A DNA stretch of 64,000 nucleotides. Origin: Gari tellinella (Eukaryota; Mollusca; Bivalvia; Cardiida; Psammobiidae). Shown here one piece after another: positions 51,926-62,027 of this stretch. Each line of letters opens with the position of its first letter. Position 1 is the first letter of the stretch. Position numbers and translations under genes: made by a program. Below the pieces are notes generated by a model that ran no database searches, had not been told where the DNA came from, and was given only the letters and a program-made list of their open reading frames with translations. The stretch spans positions 44,506,070 through 44,570,069 of the forward strand of contig OV277867.1 of assembly GCA_922989275.2 (NCBI GenBank), read 5' to 3'.

Positions 51926-53003
51926 AACTTAAACTAACAGTAGGTAACCATTCAACACGATAAAAAAATGCGATAGCCCGCTATCGGCGTACCGGTGCAG
52001 TTGAATTATCGATCGATTAAGCGTTATCGCACATACAGGTAACGGACGACACCATTTTCGGGAAAATGCAGATTTGAGTATAAGTAACTTCTCCATTTGT
52101 CCTTTCTCCATGCTGTTGGTCTCGAAATTTGAAATGAAGAGCCATAATTTGTAACGACGATACACGAATGTCCCTGTGTTTTTACCAAGAAATCACACCT
52201 TGTATGGCTCATACACGTTGTCGCGGACAATGCGTGTTGTGATTAAAGGTAAATTGTGTATTTAAACTTGTATGTTCGTGTATAAATTAATTCAGATGTT
52301 ATCGCACGTTGCCTGGGTGTTTGTTTTTGTCAGTTGATCCTACTAGGATATTGTAAGATTTAATGCAGATATATTTACATGTATTTAGATTTGTTTCAGT
52401 AGATAGGTGTTCAAGTCGAAGCTGCAAATATTTATTTACCTAATCCATCATTTGAAATGCAATTGATAGGCAGATTCAGGTGAATACAGTCTCCTATGCT
52501 GAAAACGTAGCGGTTCAATTCGTCCCAAGTCAAATCGTAACTGGTTTAATTCGGCCTACACACTATAGAATAGTGATTGCAGTGTATAGTTAGATACAGA
52601 AAATCGTTTCAACATTTTGTAATTACAGAAAATCGTTTCAACATTTTGTAATTAAGTTGTCCCGTATTTGATTGTTTTTCTTAGATTTAAATACATTCTT
52701 TTAGTTTAAACAAGTTAATTAGAGTTTAATGTGTGGTAAACAAGTTATTTAGATGTGATTTTATCTATCTTCTCACAACTCAAATTTAGATCTAGATACA
52801 CTTTAATTTTATCAAAGCATATGTCTCTATTTCAGATTCCATGAGTCAACCAATAGAATAGTTACAACACTTGAAACATCTTATTTAAAGATCCATGGAC
52901 CAGAGATATTGAGGTGGCTTAACAGCTGTAACCATTTCACAAGGTAAAGACTGCCGAAATATTAAACAAGAGTACTTCTATTTTAGATGATCAACACTGA
53001 CAG
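51926..53003. other. Unassigned; one 27-bp duplication
   Basis: TACAGAAAATCGTTTCAACA / TTTTGTAATT occurs twice in a row at about 52597-52655. No gene recognised. Confidence 0.45.
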
Positions 53004-53080
53004 GGTCTGTGTACGTAGCTCAGTGGTAGAGCATCCCGTTCTAGTGCAGGAGGTTGCGGGTTCAATCCCAGGCCGGGGCA
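53004..53080 (+). tRNA. tRNA-like SINE head
   Basis: Clear A box (GTAGCTCAGTGGTAGAGC at 53014) and B box (GGTTCAATCCC at 53059). The ends do not form a full acceptor stem, so a Pol III promoter relic rather than a working tRNA is favoured. Confidence 0.65.
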
Positions 53081-53230
53081 AACCAAAGACTTAAAAATTA
53101 GTAGTTTTTAATGACTTCCCTCCTCGCTCAGGGTTTCGGGTTACATGTAGCATATAGTAACAACTGGTTTCGTCGGTGTCACGATAAAGTGACCGGCCGG
53201 TAGTGTTGGGTCAAAATCAAATGGAAAAGT
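53004..53230 (+). mobile_element. Probable tRNA-derived SINE
   Basis: A tRNA-like head (53004-53080) is followed by a body with TTCCCTCCTCGCTCAGGGTT and GTTTCGTCGGTGTCACGATA / AAGTGACCGG. Molluscan tRNA-headed SINEs, including V-SINE types, have this build; family not assigned. The 3' end and target duplication were not resolved because a B3 element starts at about 53232. Confidence 0.65.
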
Positions 53231-53231
53231 C

Positions 53232-54322
53232 AACGGTCTATTGTGATCGCCCTGTGTCCGTCGTCCGTCCGTCGTCAAACTTTTTCTTCAAAGATCTTTT
53301 TCTTGGAAACCACTGTGCCAATTTCATCAAAACTTCATAGGATTGTTCCTTGTAAGGTACTCTCTCAGATTTCTTCAAATATAGGTCATCCAATTGAAAT
53401 TGTGGTTGCCATGGCAACCAATTGAAAACACTTTAAAAATCTTCTCGTCAAAAACTACAGGTCCGAATTGTAAATAATTTTACCCAAATGTGCCATTGGT
53501 GACCCTCTATCAGATTTCTTAAAATAATTTTCCTATCTTAAAAAACATGGCCGCTAGTGGGTGGGGCAGATTTTCCTTATATTGATATATAGTGAAAACT
53601 TTAAAAATCTTCTTTTCAAAAACTACTGGTCCGATTTGTCAGTAATTTTATGCAAATGAACCATGGGTGACCCTCTTCCAGATTTCTTAAAATTATTTTG
53701 ATATCTAAAAAAACATGGCCTCCAGTGGGTGGGGCAGATTTTCCTTATGTTACTGTATAGTAAAAACTTTAAAAATCTTCTCCTCTGAAACTACTGGTGC
53801 AAATTCAAAATAATTTTACACAAATGGTTAATTGATGACCCTCTACCAGATTTCTAAAAAATATTTTGTTATCTTAAAAAAAACATGGCTGCCAGTGGGT
53901 GGGGCACGTTTTCCTTATGTTACTGTATAGTAAAACTTCTCTGAAACTACTGTTGCAAATTCAAAATAATTTTACACAAAAGGTAAATTGATGACCCTCT
54001 ACCAGATTTCTTAAAATCATTTTGTTATCTTAAAAAGCATGGCCGCCAGTTGGTGGGGCAAGTTTTCCTTATATTTCTGTATAGAAAAACTTTCAAAAAC
54101 AATTTCTCTGAAACTATTGGTCTGATTTAAGAATACTTTTACACAAATAATGATTCATGGGTGACCCTTTGCCAGTTTTCTACAAATAATCTTACTAGCT
54201 CAAACAACATGGCCACCAGTGGGTGGGGTGAATAAGTGAAAAAGTAATAATTACTGGTCCATTTACATGACCGTAATCATGGGTACCAGGTGAGCGATTT
54301 AGGGCCGCATGCGGCTCTTGTT
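53232..54322 (-). mobile_element. B3 element with about 155-170-bp tandem core
   Basis: Read on minus it opens CAAGAGCCGCATGCGGCCC, TAAATCGCTCACCTGG, the B1 opening with a changed stem. Units with GTGGGTGGGGCAGATTTTCC recur near 53557, 53731, 53895 and 54050 on plus. It ends in a GTCCGTCGTCCGTCC run and CAGGGCGATCACAATA on minus; the terminal stem seen at 39808 is missing. Confidence 0.82.
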
Positions 54323-55690
54323 TTATGAAAAAGGCGTGTGAATCGATCAGCTTTTTTGTGATAAAGACGTGAAACGTCGAAAGATGAAGTTAATAACCGA
54401 GTCTGCTGAGAAGATACTGTTATAATGTCGACAACGTGCGAGAAACGCATGTTACGCGTTTTTCGTAGTTAGAGAGTCGATTTCCATGTTTGATGTTTCG
54501 GACCATGTCTATTTTGTAACTATCCGAATTCAAAGTCGCCAAAAAAATATTTGACACATTGATTCTTTATATATTATTTATTTAATCACTACTGAACACA
54601 ATTTCTTTAGTGTGTTTTTTTAACACTAATACACTAGAATTCCACATTGTTTTGGCAATTTTGAATCTATGATATATATATATAATGAAAATTCAAATGA
54701 GTTTTCCCCCCACCATTCCCTCAGAGTTACGAGAGTACCCATTAAAATACTTATTGAATTTGCAAAGGACTCTATTGTAAAATAGTTCTTTGAGGTGCAA
54801 AAACTCACAACTTTTTCACTTCAAGGACATCTCTGAAAGAACATTGAATTTGAATTAAAATTCCATGGACCCGTCCCTACAGTGAGTATAATTCTGGTTT
54901 CTTATTAATTCATCACTAATTTAGATAAATTTTATTTTTCAGAAACTATGTAAATGATGGAGTCAGGACAGAAAATGAAGGGAAAAACCCATGATGTTGT
55001 TGAACTTTAATGTTGGATGGTTGTCTTGTGTGGTACAACACAGTCAGTGATGCTTTACAGCGGCGTGAGCCAGTCATCCATGATAATTAATATGTGACCA
55101 AATCATCAAATGGTAAGGATTAGAACTCCAGATCAAAGCGTACCATTTTTTATCGAAGCGCACCACATATACTAGATATATCACGAAAATATTCAATTGT
55201 GTATTAGGTGTATTTGATGTTTGAATGATTTCAATAATATGACAAGCTTCCTAAAATAACAAAGTTAGCAGATTTAACAGGGGTCGTTTGTGATTTTGAT
55301 ATTGTTGCTGATAATTTTCCGTAGCGGTGCGAAAAACTTCATTTTGACAATCTAAAACCTCTTTTATCGCCGCGACATTCGATGGTTTGCAGCTTCATTT
55401 TGTTTTCGTCGGAGTCTTACTGGGCGCTCATTGTTTTATGAATGATGCCGATAACCAGAAGCTAAAATATATCACGCGGAACGCCTCCTGTTTTATCGTT
55501 GGGGTGCACCAAACTGCAATTAGTTAATTTTGTCACCAGTTTTCGCGAATTTAATATACTGGCGTATCTGTCAAACGCAGCGTAAAAGTTAACTTTTATT
55601 TAACGCAATCTAAACAAAATTAAAAGATTGAACAGGAAGTTCGGTTTTAATCCGATTTAATGATAAAACAAGTAGCTTACTGAAGTTAAT
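54323..55690. other. Unassigned sequence
   Basis: No recognisable gene, RNA or named repeat. An AT run ATATATATATA is at 54671. The frames here are below 61 codons. Confidence 0.4.
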
Positions 55691-55914
55691 GATTTAAGAT
55701 TTAGGACCCCTAATAAGATCAGACCACAATTGGTAGTCTAATTTCTATGTCCATCAGCCATTCTTGTCAACTGCCAAAGTGTTTCGAACCATGCATGTTT
55801 CAGCACAGTTCAAAACAGGTCGGCAGTTGATGAGAATGGTCGATCGCTCTCTGTAGAGTTCCAATATTGACCGAAATTGGCACGATCTCATTAGGGGTAC
55901 TCAACCTTAAGATC
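55691..55914. mobile_element. Foldback element, about 30-bp ends
   Basis: GATTTAAGATTTAGGACCCC / TAATAAGATC at left and, inward from right, GATCTTAAGGTTGAGTACCC / CTAATGAGATC. Inner pair CATTCTTGTCAACTGCC / GGCAGTTGATGAGAATG. The two halves have diverged; no second copy here. Confidence 0.7.
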
Positions 55915-56238
55915 CATTTTAAAATTAATTCAGACTCAATTTTTTTGTAATAAATATTTGAAGTCATATTTTAAATTTAGTGTCTCCTGATTGTCTTTTA
56001 GATTATGTCAACACTTGATGTGGGAAAATATTGGCCAAGTTTTTACCAACAAGGCAGTGAATGAATGATGCCCGGTGACAGTGACATGGAGATCATCTTA
56101 TGCTAGGAAACAAGTTACAACTAAAACCTTAGACATTTGATATGGATGTGTCATTAGAACTAGACTTATCCTGATCTTAGAATGGATTTGTTTAGGTAAT
56201 TCTGTAGGCCAAATTGAACATTACCTGTGCCATATTTT
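55915..56238. other. Unassigned sequence
   Basis: Nothing recognised. Confidence 0.4.
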
Positions 56239-56468
56239 TTTAACTCTTTCCCTCATAGAAGCACCTTTTAGTGCATCTAGTTTATTCCTCCGCTGAAGAC
56301 AATAGTTCCAATTTATAGTCATGAATATGTATCATAAGGAATATTTTCTATATTCAAGCAGGTGGTAGCTTAAAGCAGGCTGAAAGTGAAGCAGAATGCA
56401 CCTTAAGGTGCATTCTGATTTACTTTCAACCTGCTTTAAGTATAGTCACCTATTTTCAAAAAGGGTAA
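56239..56468 (-). mobile_element. A element variant, inverted, inside the 12-kb element
   Basis: TTAACTCTTTCCCTCATAGA, CACCTTTTAGTGCATCTAGT, intact core, tail cut short at TTTTCAAAAAGGGTAAA. Same subfamily as 38708. Confidence 0.85.
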
Positions 56469-56516
56469 ACTCTATCAACACAATTGACCTGTTTAAAATA
56501 TACTAGTTATATAATT

Positions 56517-56574
56517 TGCAAACAGTGTAAACCCATTTCAGAGGGCTATTCTGATCAGGGTCTACACTGTTTGT
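56517..56574. repeat. Degenerate D hairpin
   Basis: TTGCAAACAGTGTAAACCCA / TTTCAGAGGGC with TTCTGATCAGGGTCTACACT / GTTTG. Confidence 0.65.
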
Positions 56575-57092
56575 TTGTGTAGAGCAGTATTTATAAACTA
56601 CCCAGAATTCCAAGTAGACATTGGTTCATATTTTTGTAACTAAAGGATCTACAAGAGAACCTAATAACACACAAGAGTTACTTAGTGTTGAAAGAGTTAA
56701 ACGAGCTAAAGTGTTTATGTCAAAGATAGAAATTTTCTGTTTGATAATCTGTAACCCATCAAATTTATATGAGGTTTTTAATAAGAAAATAGAATTCAAA
56801 GACAATGACTTGATAAATATCTCTGTAAATAATAAGTGTAAAATATTTGATTATACAATTGTACATTAGTTAAGACAGATTAAATATTTCCCTCATAGAC
56901 ACTTTTTTATGGCATTAACAAACTGAGAAGACCCAGATTTGACTGTTCCTGATCTGTGTTTGCTCTGTTTGTTTATCAAATTTTGCAGGTGTTATCCTGC
57001 TCTTTTTACTTGGATAAGAAATTCCCATTCCAAGTTCAAACTATGTATATTTCTGTCAAGTACTAATTTGATTATAATTGGAGCATGACATT
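56575..57092. other. Unassigned; AT-rich open frame and a D trace
   Basis: The 82-codon frame 56621-56869 (VHIFVTKGSTREPNNTQELL start) is AT-rich with no recognised domain; left out as a gene. AAACTGAGAAGACCCAGATT near 56929 is a D arm. Confidence 0.4.
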
Positions 57093-57296
57093 TTAACCAT
57101 TATTCCATAGTTTGTTTCAACTTTTGAAGACAAGTGACCACTTAAAGCAGGTTGAAAGTAAAGTAGAATGCACTTTAAGACACATTCTGCTTTAGTTAAT
57201 TTCAACCTGCTTTAAGCTACCATCTGCTAGGATATAGGAAAAACAGAACTTTGGGGTCATAAGTTAAAGATGTATTTATGGGGTTATGTAGGTTAA
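57093..57296 (+). mobile_element. A element
   Basis: TTAACCATTATTCCATAGTT to TATGGGGTTATGTAGGTTAA, with a 6-base insertion (TTAGTTAA area) in the second core arm. Confidence 0.85.
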
Positions 57297-57479
57297 AGCA
57301 GGTTGAAAGTAAAGCAGAATGCACTGTAAGGTGCATTGTTTTGATTTCAGGCTACCATCTGCTAGGATAAAGAAAATATTTCTTATGAAGCACATTCATG
57401 TCTGTATAAACTATTTTCTTCAGCAGACTAATACATTAAAGGTGTAAAAAGGCATATTTTTTATGGTTGAATGGGTTAA
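57297..57479 (+). mobile_element. A element, left end missing, in tandem with the previous copy
   Basis: GCAGGTTGAAAGTAAAGCAG at once after the TTAA, then a broken second arm and the A right half to TTATGGTTGAATGGGTTAA. Confidence 0.8.
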
Positions 57480-57870
57480 AGAAATAGTGCTGTTGGGGAA
57501 CGATTTCAGGTTTGTTCTTCCAAGGAGATATTTTATCATACGAGACACATTATAAGACATTTGGTTTCTAGGACAGCATCAAGGTGTGTGATTATGTAAG
57601 TTAAATTGATTAATATTGTTACTTTTTCAATTAAAAAGTTTAATGATATGCACTTTTTTGGTTGTTTATCTATTTTCAGTAGCTCTTGGAGTTTCTTTTT
57701 CGCAATCCTTGATGGAAGTTGTGATGGGCATGCCTAATTTGACTGCAAAATTAAAAGAGGATGTTCTAAAGTCAAATTCTACCCAAAATAGATTTTGCAA
57801 AGCTTCTACCCTGAATATTCCCCTTCCTTTATTTACTTATTCTGCATCAAAATTTCAGCCCCAAAGAAAA
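57480..57870. other. Unassigned sequence
   Basis: The 92-codon frame 57616-57894 starts with a hydrophobic run and ends inside the TTCCGCC array; it is not supported as a gene. Confidence 0.4.
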
Positions 57871-58237
57871 TTCCGCTTCATTTGCATATCCTAATTCCGC
57901 CTGAAGATTGTCCGCCTCATTTACATATTTCGCCCCAAATTCCGCCCCGTTTCCGCCTGGAATCCGCCCGGAATATATTCCGCCTCATTTGCATATCCTA
58001 ATTCCGCCTGGAAGATTTTCCGCCTCATTTACATATTCCGCCCCGTTTCCGCCCGGAATTTTTTCCGCCTAAAATTTTTCCGTCCGTAAAATGTGCCTCA
58101 TTTACATATTCCGCCCCCGAATTCCGCCCCGTTTCCGCCTGGAATCCGCCCGGAATTTATTCTTTATTTCATATAAGTGGAAACAGGCGGAATAGGATGT
58201 GAGATTCCGCCCCAATTCCGGGCGGAACATTTCGTAC
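57871..58237 (-). repeat. GGCGGAA array, right (inverted)
   Basis: Many TTCCGCC(T/C) motifs, with a recurrent CCTCATTTGCATATCCTAAT or CCTCATTTACATATTCCGCC unit and CCGTTTCCGCCTGGAATCCG. It ends GGCGGAACATTTCGTAC, the inverse of the left array start (GTACGAAA). ATTTGCAT octamer-like motifs occur inside. Confidence 0.88.
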
Positions 58238-58617
58238 AGGCGGCACTTCATTATGACACTTGACACATAACTCATTCAACCATGAAACTCGTTATGGACA
58301 GTTTCAATATCTGATTAAGACTAGTCCATTTTTTGATAGTTTATGGTTGATGTTAACAATATATTGCAAAATAACAAACTGTGCAGAACCTGTCTGCTTT
58401 TCTGAAACAGTCTAAATACAGGTCAGATGCTAATTTATTTGGGTTTTTATCTGAATCTACACTGTTTGCAAATGTTATTCCAGTTGTATAGCAAAGCAAT
58501 GGTAGATAGGAAAGACATCTCCATGTAGAATAGAGTGTGATCTGAATCCATACTGTTTGCAAATAGAACTCTTATGTATGTTTTATAATACAATAAATTT
58601 CATATTTTATTTATAAA
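58238..58617. other. Right spacer of the 12-kb element, with D traces
   Basis: ACAAACTGTGCAGAACCTGT and AATCTACACTGTTTGCAAAT (58375-58470), and ATCCATACTGTTTGCAAATA at 58546, are decayed hairpin arms. Confidence 0.5.
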
Positions 58618-58747
58618 CCTATGGCATTTTTTCCTCTGGCATTTTTACCTATGGCATATTTTCCGTTTTCTTATGGCATTTTTACCTCTGGCATTTTTTC
58701 CTATGGCATTTTTTCCTCTGGCATTTTTTCCACACACCGTATAGATT
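58618..58747 (-). repeat. Right terminal inverted repeat of the 12-kb element
   Basis: Reverse complement of 46656-46792, lacking one 15-base unit. The outer end CCACACACCGTATAGATT is longer than the left outer end GATTGTAGG, so one terminus has been altered. Confidence 0.85.
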
Positions 58748-58830
58748 GTATAAACAGTGCACATCAGACAGATCTTTCAGGAGCTGTCTAAACTGGTTCT
58801 ACAGCGTTTTCAAAAAGTATGAAATACAAG
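58748..58830 (+). mobile_element. D element, right half
   Basis: GTATAAACAGTGCACATCAG / ACAGATC, AGGAGCTGTCTAAACTGGTT and CTACAGCGTTTTCAAAAAGT complete the D copy begun at 46490. Confidence 0.75.
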
Positions 58831-59009
58831 CTAATATTATTAAGAGAAGTGAACTTAACCTTGCAATGTTTCTATAGCATTGAACACTTCGACTTAAATA
58901 TATTGATAAGACAGTACTCACCTATCAGTTCAAGGTCAAGGTCAACAGGAAATATGAAAATAGAAAAACAGTATTATAAGATAAACAGTTACAACAATTT
59001 GAAAACACC

Positions 59010-59218
59010 TACAGTAGAACCTCTCTATTGAGACCACTAAATTGTTCCAAATATCAGACGTTTAAGACAGGTGACTACTTAAAGCAATGTGAAAGTGTAA
59101 CAGAAAGCTCCTACAGGAGCTTTCTGTTTCACTTCCACATTGCTTTAAGCTGTCACCTGTCTTTTATACAGACAATTAGCCTTCTTTTTAGTGGTTGTAA
59201 TAGAGAGGTTCTACTGTA
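59010..59218. mobile_element. E element, complete, TA-bounded
   Basis: TACAGTAGAACCTCTCTATT and, inward from the right, TACAGTAGAACCTCTCTATT: identical 20-base ends, continuing G/ACAACCACTAAA. TA target and CAGTAGAACCTC are typical of pogo/Tigger-group DNA transposons. Inner palindrome GACAGGTGACTACTTAAAGC / AATGTGAAAGTG, AGAAAGCTCC, with its complement ending GCTTTAAGCTGTCACCTGTC, strongly resembles the A core. Confidence 0.92.
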
Positions 59219-59239
59219 CTTCTTATCCTTCTCAACACT

Positions 59240-59335
59240 GTAACCCATTACCCAATTGCATGTTTCTAACTTTTAAGATAGGTTACCACTTAAAGCTGGT
59301 TGAAAGTAAAGCAGAATGCTCCTTAAGGCATTTGA
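59240..59335 (+). mobile_element. A element, left part
   Basis: GTAACCCATTACCCAATTGC, GGTTACCACTTAAAGCTGGT and AAAGCAGAATGCTCCTTAAG, then truncated. Confidence 0.75.
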
Positions 59336-59559
59336 TATTGTGGGAAAATATCCCTCAAGAGGCAATTTATCAGAAAAATAAGAATCAATTTAAAAATGCA
59401 GCATTGTAAAGGGCTGGTACAATATACTAAAAGCTTTTTTAACCAGTTCACAAACAAATGATTGCCTGCTACTGTAATATACTTTCAAATATCACCCAGG
59501 AAATACTACATACATTACAAATCACATACAAATCACCATAGTGACAGCATTTTGCACCA

Positions 59560-59773
59560 TTACCCTTTTCTTTCTTCACACTGTCAACTGCTCAAATGTC
59601 GTCTGAATCATTGGCAGAAAAAGATAAACATATCCTATAATTTTCACAGTAATACAATCTGATGTCCCATCAGTTCGGATCTCAGATCAGTTCTTGTGTT
59701 TTGAGGGGCCTGATCTGGATCAAAACAGTTTGTAAAGATTGTTACAAGAATTACCGAGAATGCAGTGGGTTAA
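59560..59773. mobile_element. P-like element, degenerate
   Basis: ACCATTACCCTTTTC at left, AATGTCGTCTGAATCATTGG, a half-paired hairpin (TCGGATCTCAGATCAGT / GGCCTGATCTGGATCAAAAC) and CCGAGAATGCAGTGGGTTAA at right. Related to 33394. Confidence 0.6.
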
Positions 59774-59912
59774 TCTAGTCAGTAAATCATCATAACTATG
59801 GCAGATGCAGGCATTCTCATAACTGTCTGCTAGAATGACATAACAGTCTAATACTCTATGTTAACTCTTTCCACCAAAATATAGTCTTCTGCCAAGATTC
59901 TGAAATTGAATT

Positions 59913-60076
59913 CAAAGCTCCAGGAGAATATTTCAAAAACTAAAATCTTTATTACTGCATTAAATCCTATGGTGATACTAATTAGAATCTTCTCTTCGAG
60001 ACGATTCTTATGAGTAGTTACACAATAGGATTTGGATATATTTAGTTTTCTCCCTCTTATCTGCAATGGAGCCCTG
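59913..60076. mobile_element. C element
   Basis: CAAAGCTCCAGGAGAATATT to ATCTGCAATGGAGCCCTG. GAATT lies next to both ends. Inner palindrome with GAATCTTCTCTTCGAGACGA / TTCTTATGAGTAGTTAC. Confidence 0.78.
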
Positions 60077-60116
60077 AATTGAATTGGTTTTCTGTTTATT
60101 TCCAGAAACAGTATCA

Positions 60117-60155
60117 AAGTGACAAACAGTTTGGATCCAGATCAGGCCGCACATT
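60117..60155. repeat. P half-hairpin
   Basis: AGTGACAAACAGTTTGGATC / CAGATCAGGCCGCAC, left arm only. The frames 60079-60319 run over it and are not supported. Confidence 0.6.
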
Positions 60156-60409
60156 TAGTGGAAAAACTATTTGCCAAGGTCTGCACTACACTGGTCTTCA
60201 GAGGCAAAAGAGTTCTAACTTTAACTCATTTAAGCCTAGTGTTTATACTGGAGTGGACATTGGCAAAAAGTGCACAGGTGCCAGACGCATGCTTCCTCCA
60301 AACACAAAAAAGTGAATAACACCATAAAAACACCCTTTTCTATGATCAAACACCATATTCTGACTTACAGCTCATTTTAAAAAAAAAAAAAAATTTATAT
60401 AGTATTTAC

Positions 60410-60510
60410 CTTGGGAAACTCCCGCGGCAAATGTGCTTCGCGAAATGCACTGATTTCATTCCGAGTCTTGTTGCACAGTCAATTCTCGATTGCGAACAGA
60501 CAGAAACCAT
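60410..60510 (-). CDS. Putative short first exon, minus strand, function unknown
   Basis: From ATG at 60510 the frame runs 33 codons with no stop, is Cys/Arg/Lys-rich (ends HFAKHICRGSFP), and meets CCCAAG|GTAAATAC, a good splice donor, at 60410/60409. It lies in a CpG-richer, MITE-free region. An alternative frame over the same bases is also open for about 20 codons, so frame choice is uncertain. No family recognised. Confidence 0.2.
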
Positions 60511-61233
60511 CAGATGCAGAAAATCCTATTGTACACCATAAAACATTGAAGTCAATCAAGTCTCTACCGACACATACACAGTGCTTTTTACCGCTGGGGT
60601 CTTGTCTTTACACCTTAAATCTACGACATGCACTCCATGCCCTCCATATTTGGATAAAATCATATAAAAGAAGTATAACTTATGCATGTGAAAGCCAAAA
60701 AACTCTGCATTATAGCGCATCGGCCTATGTTTTGAAGCGACTCTTCATGGAAAGAAGATGGTCAGTGCAAATTCTAGTCCGGCGTATTTGATTTCAGGCA
60801 GTCCATCGTGTAAAGCCAGAATACGACTTAAAATTCTAAATTATTAAGTTCAAACACTGTATTACAGGCTGAATACCCGTACAACAGGCTGAATATCTTA
60901 TCACCATCATTGTTTGTTGCATTAAATCGCGTAACTTGATAAACATCCGGTTTAAAAAGCAGCCTAACTGCATGGTAGCTATACAACAACAGAATTTTCT
61001 ATGAATATTAATTAAGATTTTTCTTTTACGATGTATGATGGGCTGAAAGTACGGTTGTCTGTTTAATATAAATGAATATTGATAACTTCACGTTATGCGA
61101 CATATGAAACAATTAGACTGAGATGATAATTTCGAACAGGTGGCAACGGAACAAAACAGCCGAATGATGGTTTGAAAGGACAAACATGGCTTACCAATCA
61201 AACATTGGTTGATTGATTTCAGGTTTACGTTAC
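60511..61233. other. Unique region, possible intron or promoter
   Basis: No MITE families. A 126-codon plus frame 60411-60791 overlaps the minus candidate exon and has no recognised domain; only one of the two strands could be coding here. Confidence 0.35.
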
Positions 61234-61390
61234 CTCCAATATTAATAATACGGATTTCTTTTAGCCCATCCAAGTCGAAATCAAGCAAATCACTTGCATA
61301 TTTCATTCCTCTTTTCTGAAACTTCGTTTGATATCCGGAGAAAAGAATTTGTCGTATATTTCTCGGGCCTACTTTTCTTTGAATACGAAC
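61234..61390 (-). CDS. Putative exon, minus strand, function unknown
   Basis: Open for 52 codons on minus after a stop at 61391-61393, then ATTGGAG|GTAACG, a plausible donor at 61234/61233. The peptide is charged and well mixed (YASDLLDFDLDGLKEIRIIN); an internal ATG at 61306 in AGGAATGA context could be the start. It lies upstream of the candidate at 60410 on the same strand, but phases do not join simply. No domain recognised. Confidence 0.3.
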
Positions 61391-62027
61391 TCAATTAAGT
61401 GACCCATGTCACGAATTAGACCTTTTTAATCGTTAAGCAGTTCATATTCTTAATTATACAACTAGATCAAACAAGTCTTTGTATTTGATGCGATAATTAT
61501 TGATTGAGAATGCTTCTCAACACATTCGTAGAGTTTTAAACCTCCCATGCCGATAGGTGTGAAAAGTTTACGCCGTGCGAAAAATCTGGCCCCGGGCTGA
61601 TCGTGCATCTGACCTAACGCGATGAAAACAAGGTAATTATTTTTGAAAGGGACAGGTAAGGCATAGGAATAAATGAATTTTCCGAACTAGTTCAGATCCA
61701 AATAATCACATTTTTTCTACATATGAAATGCATAGAGACATGATGGGACTACGAAACCAATCCATACCAAATCATCGTTATGAAGCAACGTGATCCGAAC
61801 GATCGTAATTAGACAGTATAAGCGTATGTGGCAGGAGAAGGGTTAATACCTAGCACCATTTAACTGTCTTATTTCTGTCAATTACTAATCCCAGTTCTGT
61901 CAGCTCATTGCCAGGGCCATACATTACTACTACATTATGGACTAGGTAACACTTAGCCACAGTAAACATGCAATATCTAAACACAGGTTCATGCTTCATA
62001 CAGGACTAAAGTCATACAGAATGTTCC
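61391..62027. other. Unassigned unique sequence
   Basis: CpG-containing and without MITEs to about 61840. If the minus exon is real, its promoter should be here. Confidence 0.35.

Larger units (their letters stand above)
46648..58755. mobile_element. Putative 12.1-kb terminal-inverted-repeat element (46656-58747) with 8-bp target duplication
   Basis: Left TIR 46656-46792 and right TIR 58618-58747 are reverse complements, differing by one extra 15-base unit and about three bases once aligned. Each is built of GGAAAAAATGCC(A/T)(T/G)A repeats. GTATAAAC flanks both sides (46648-46655, 58748-58755). The host is a D element cut at a place where other D copies are continuous. An alternative 7-bp duplication GATTGTA (46656-46662, 58744-58750) cannot be excluded and would shift the ends. 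No transposase was found; the interior holds arrays, SINE, B elements and MITEs. An 8-bp duplication fits hAT among other groups. Confidence 0.72.

Noticed and set aside
53004..53080. Functional tRNA gene
   Set aside because: The acceptor stem does not close and a SINE-like body follows.
46656..58747. Polinton/Maverick or endogenous virus-like element
   Set aside because: Length and inverted ends would allow it, but no integrase, polymerase B, capsid or ATPase frame was seen and the flanking duplication is not 6 bp.
60411..60791. 126-codon plus frame
   Set aside because: No recognised domain, and it competes with a minus-strand candidate exon over the same bases. Kept only as a note.
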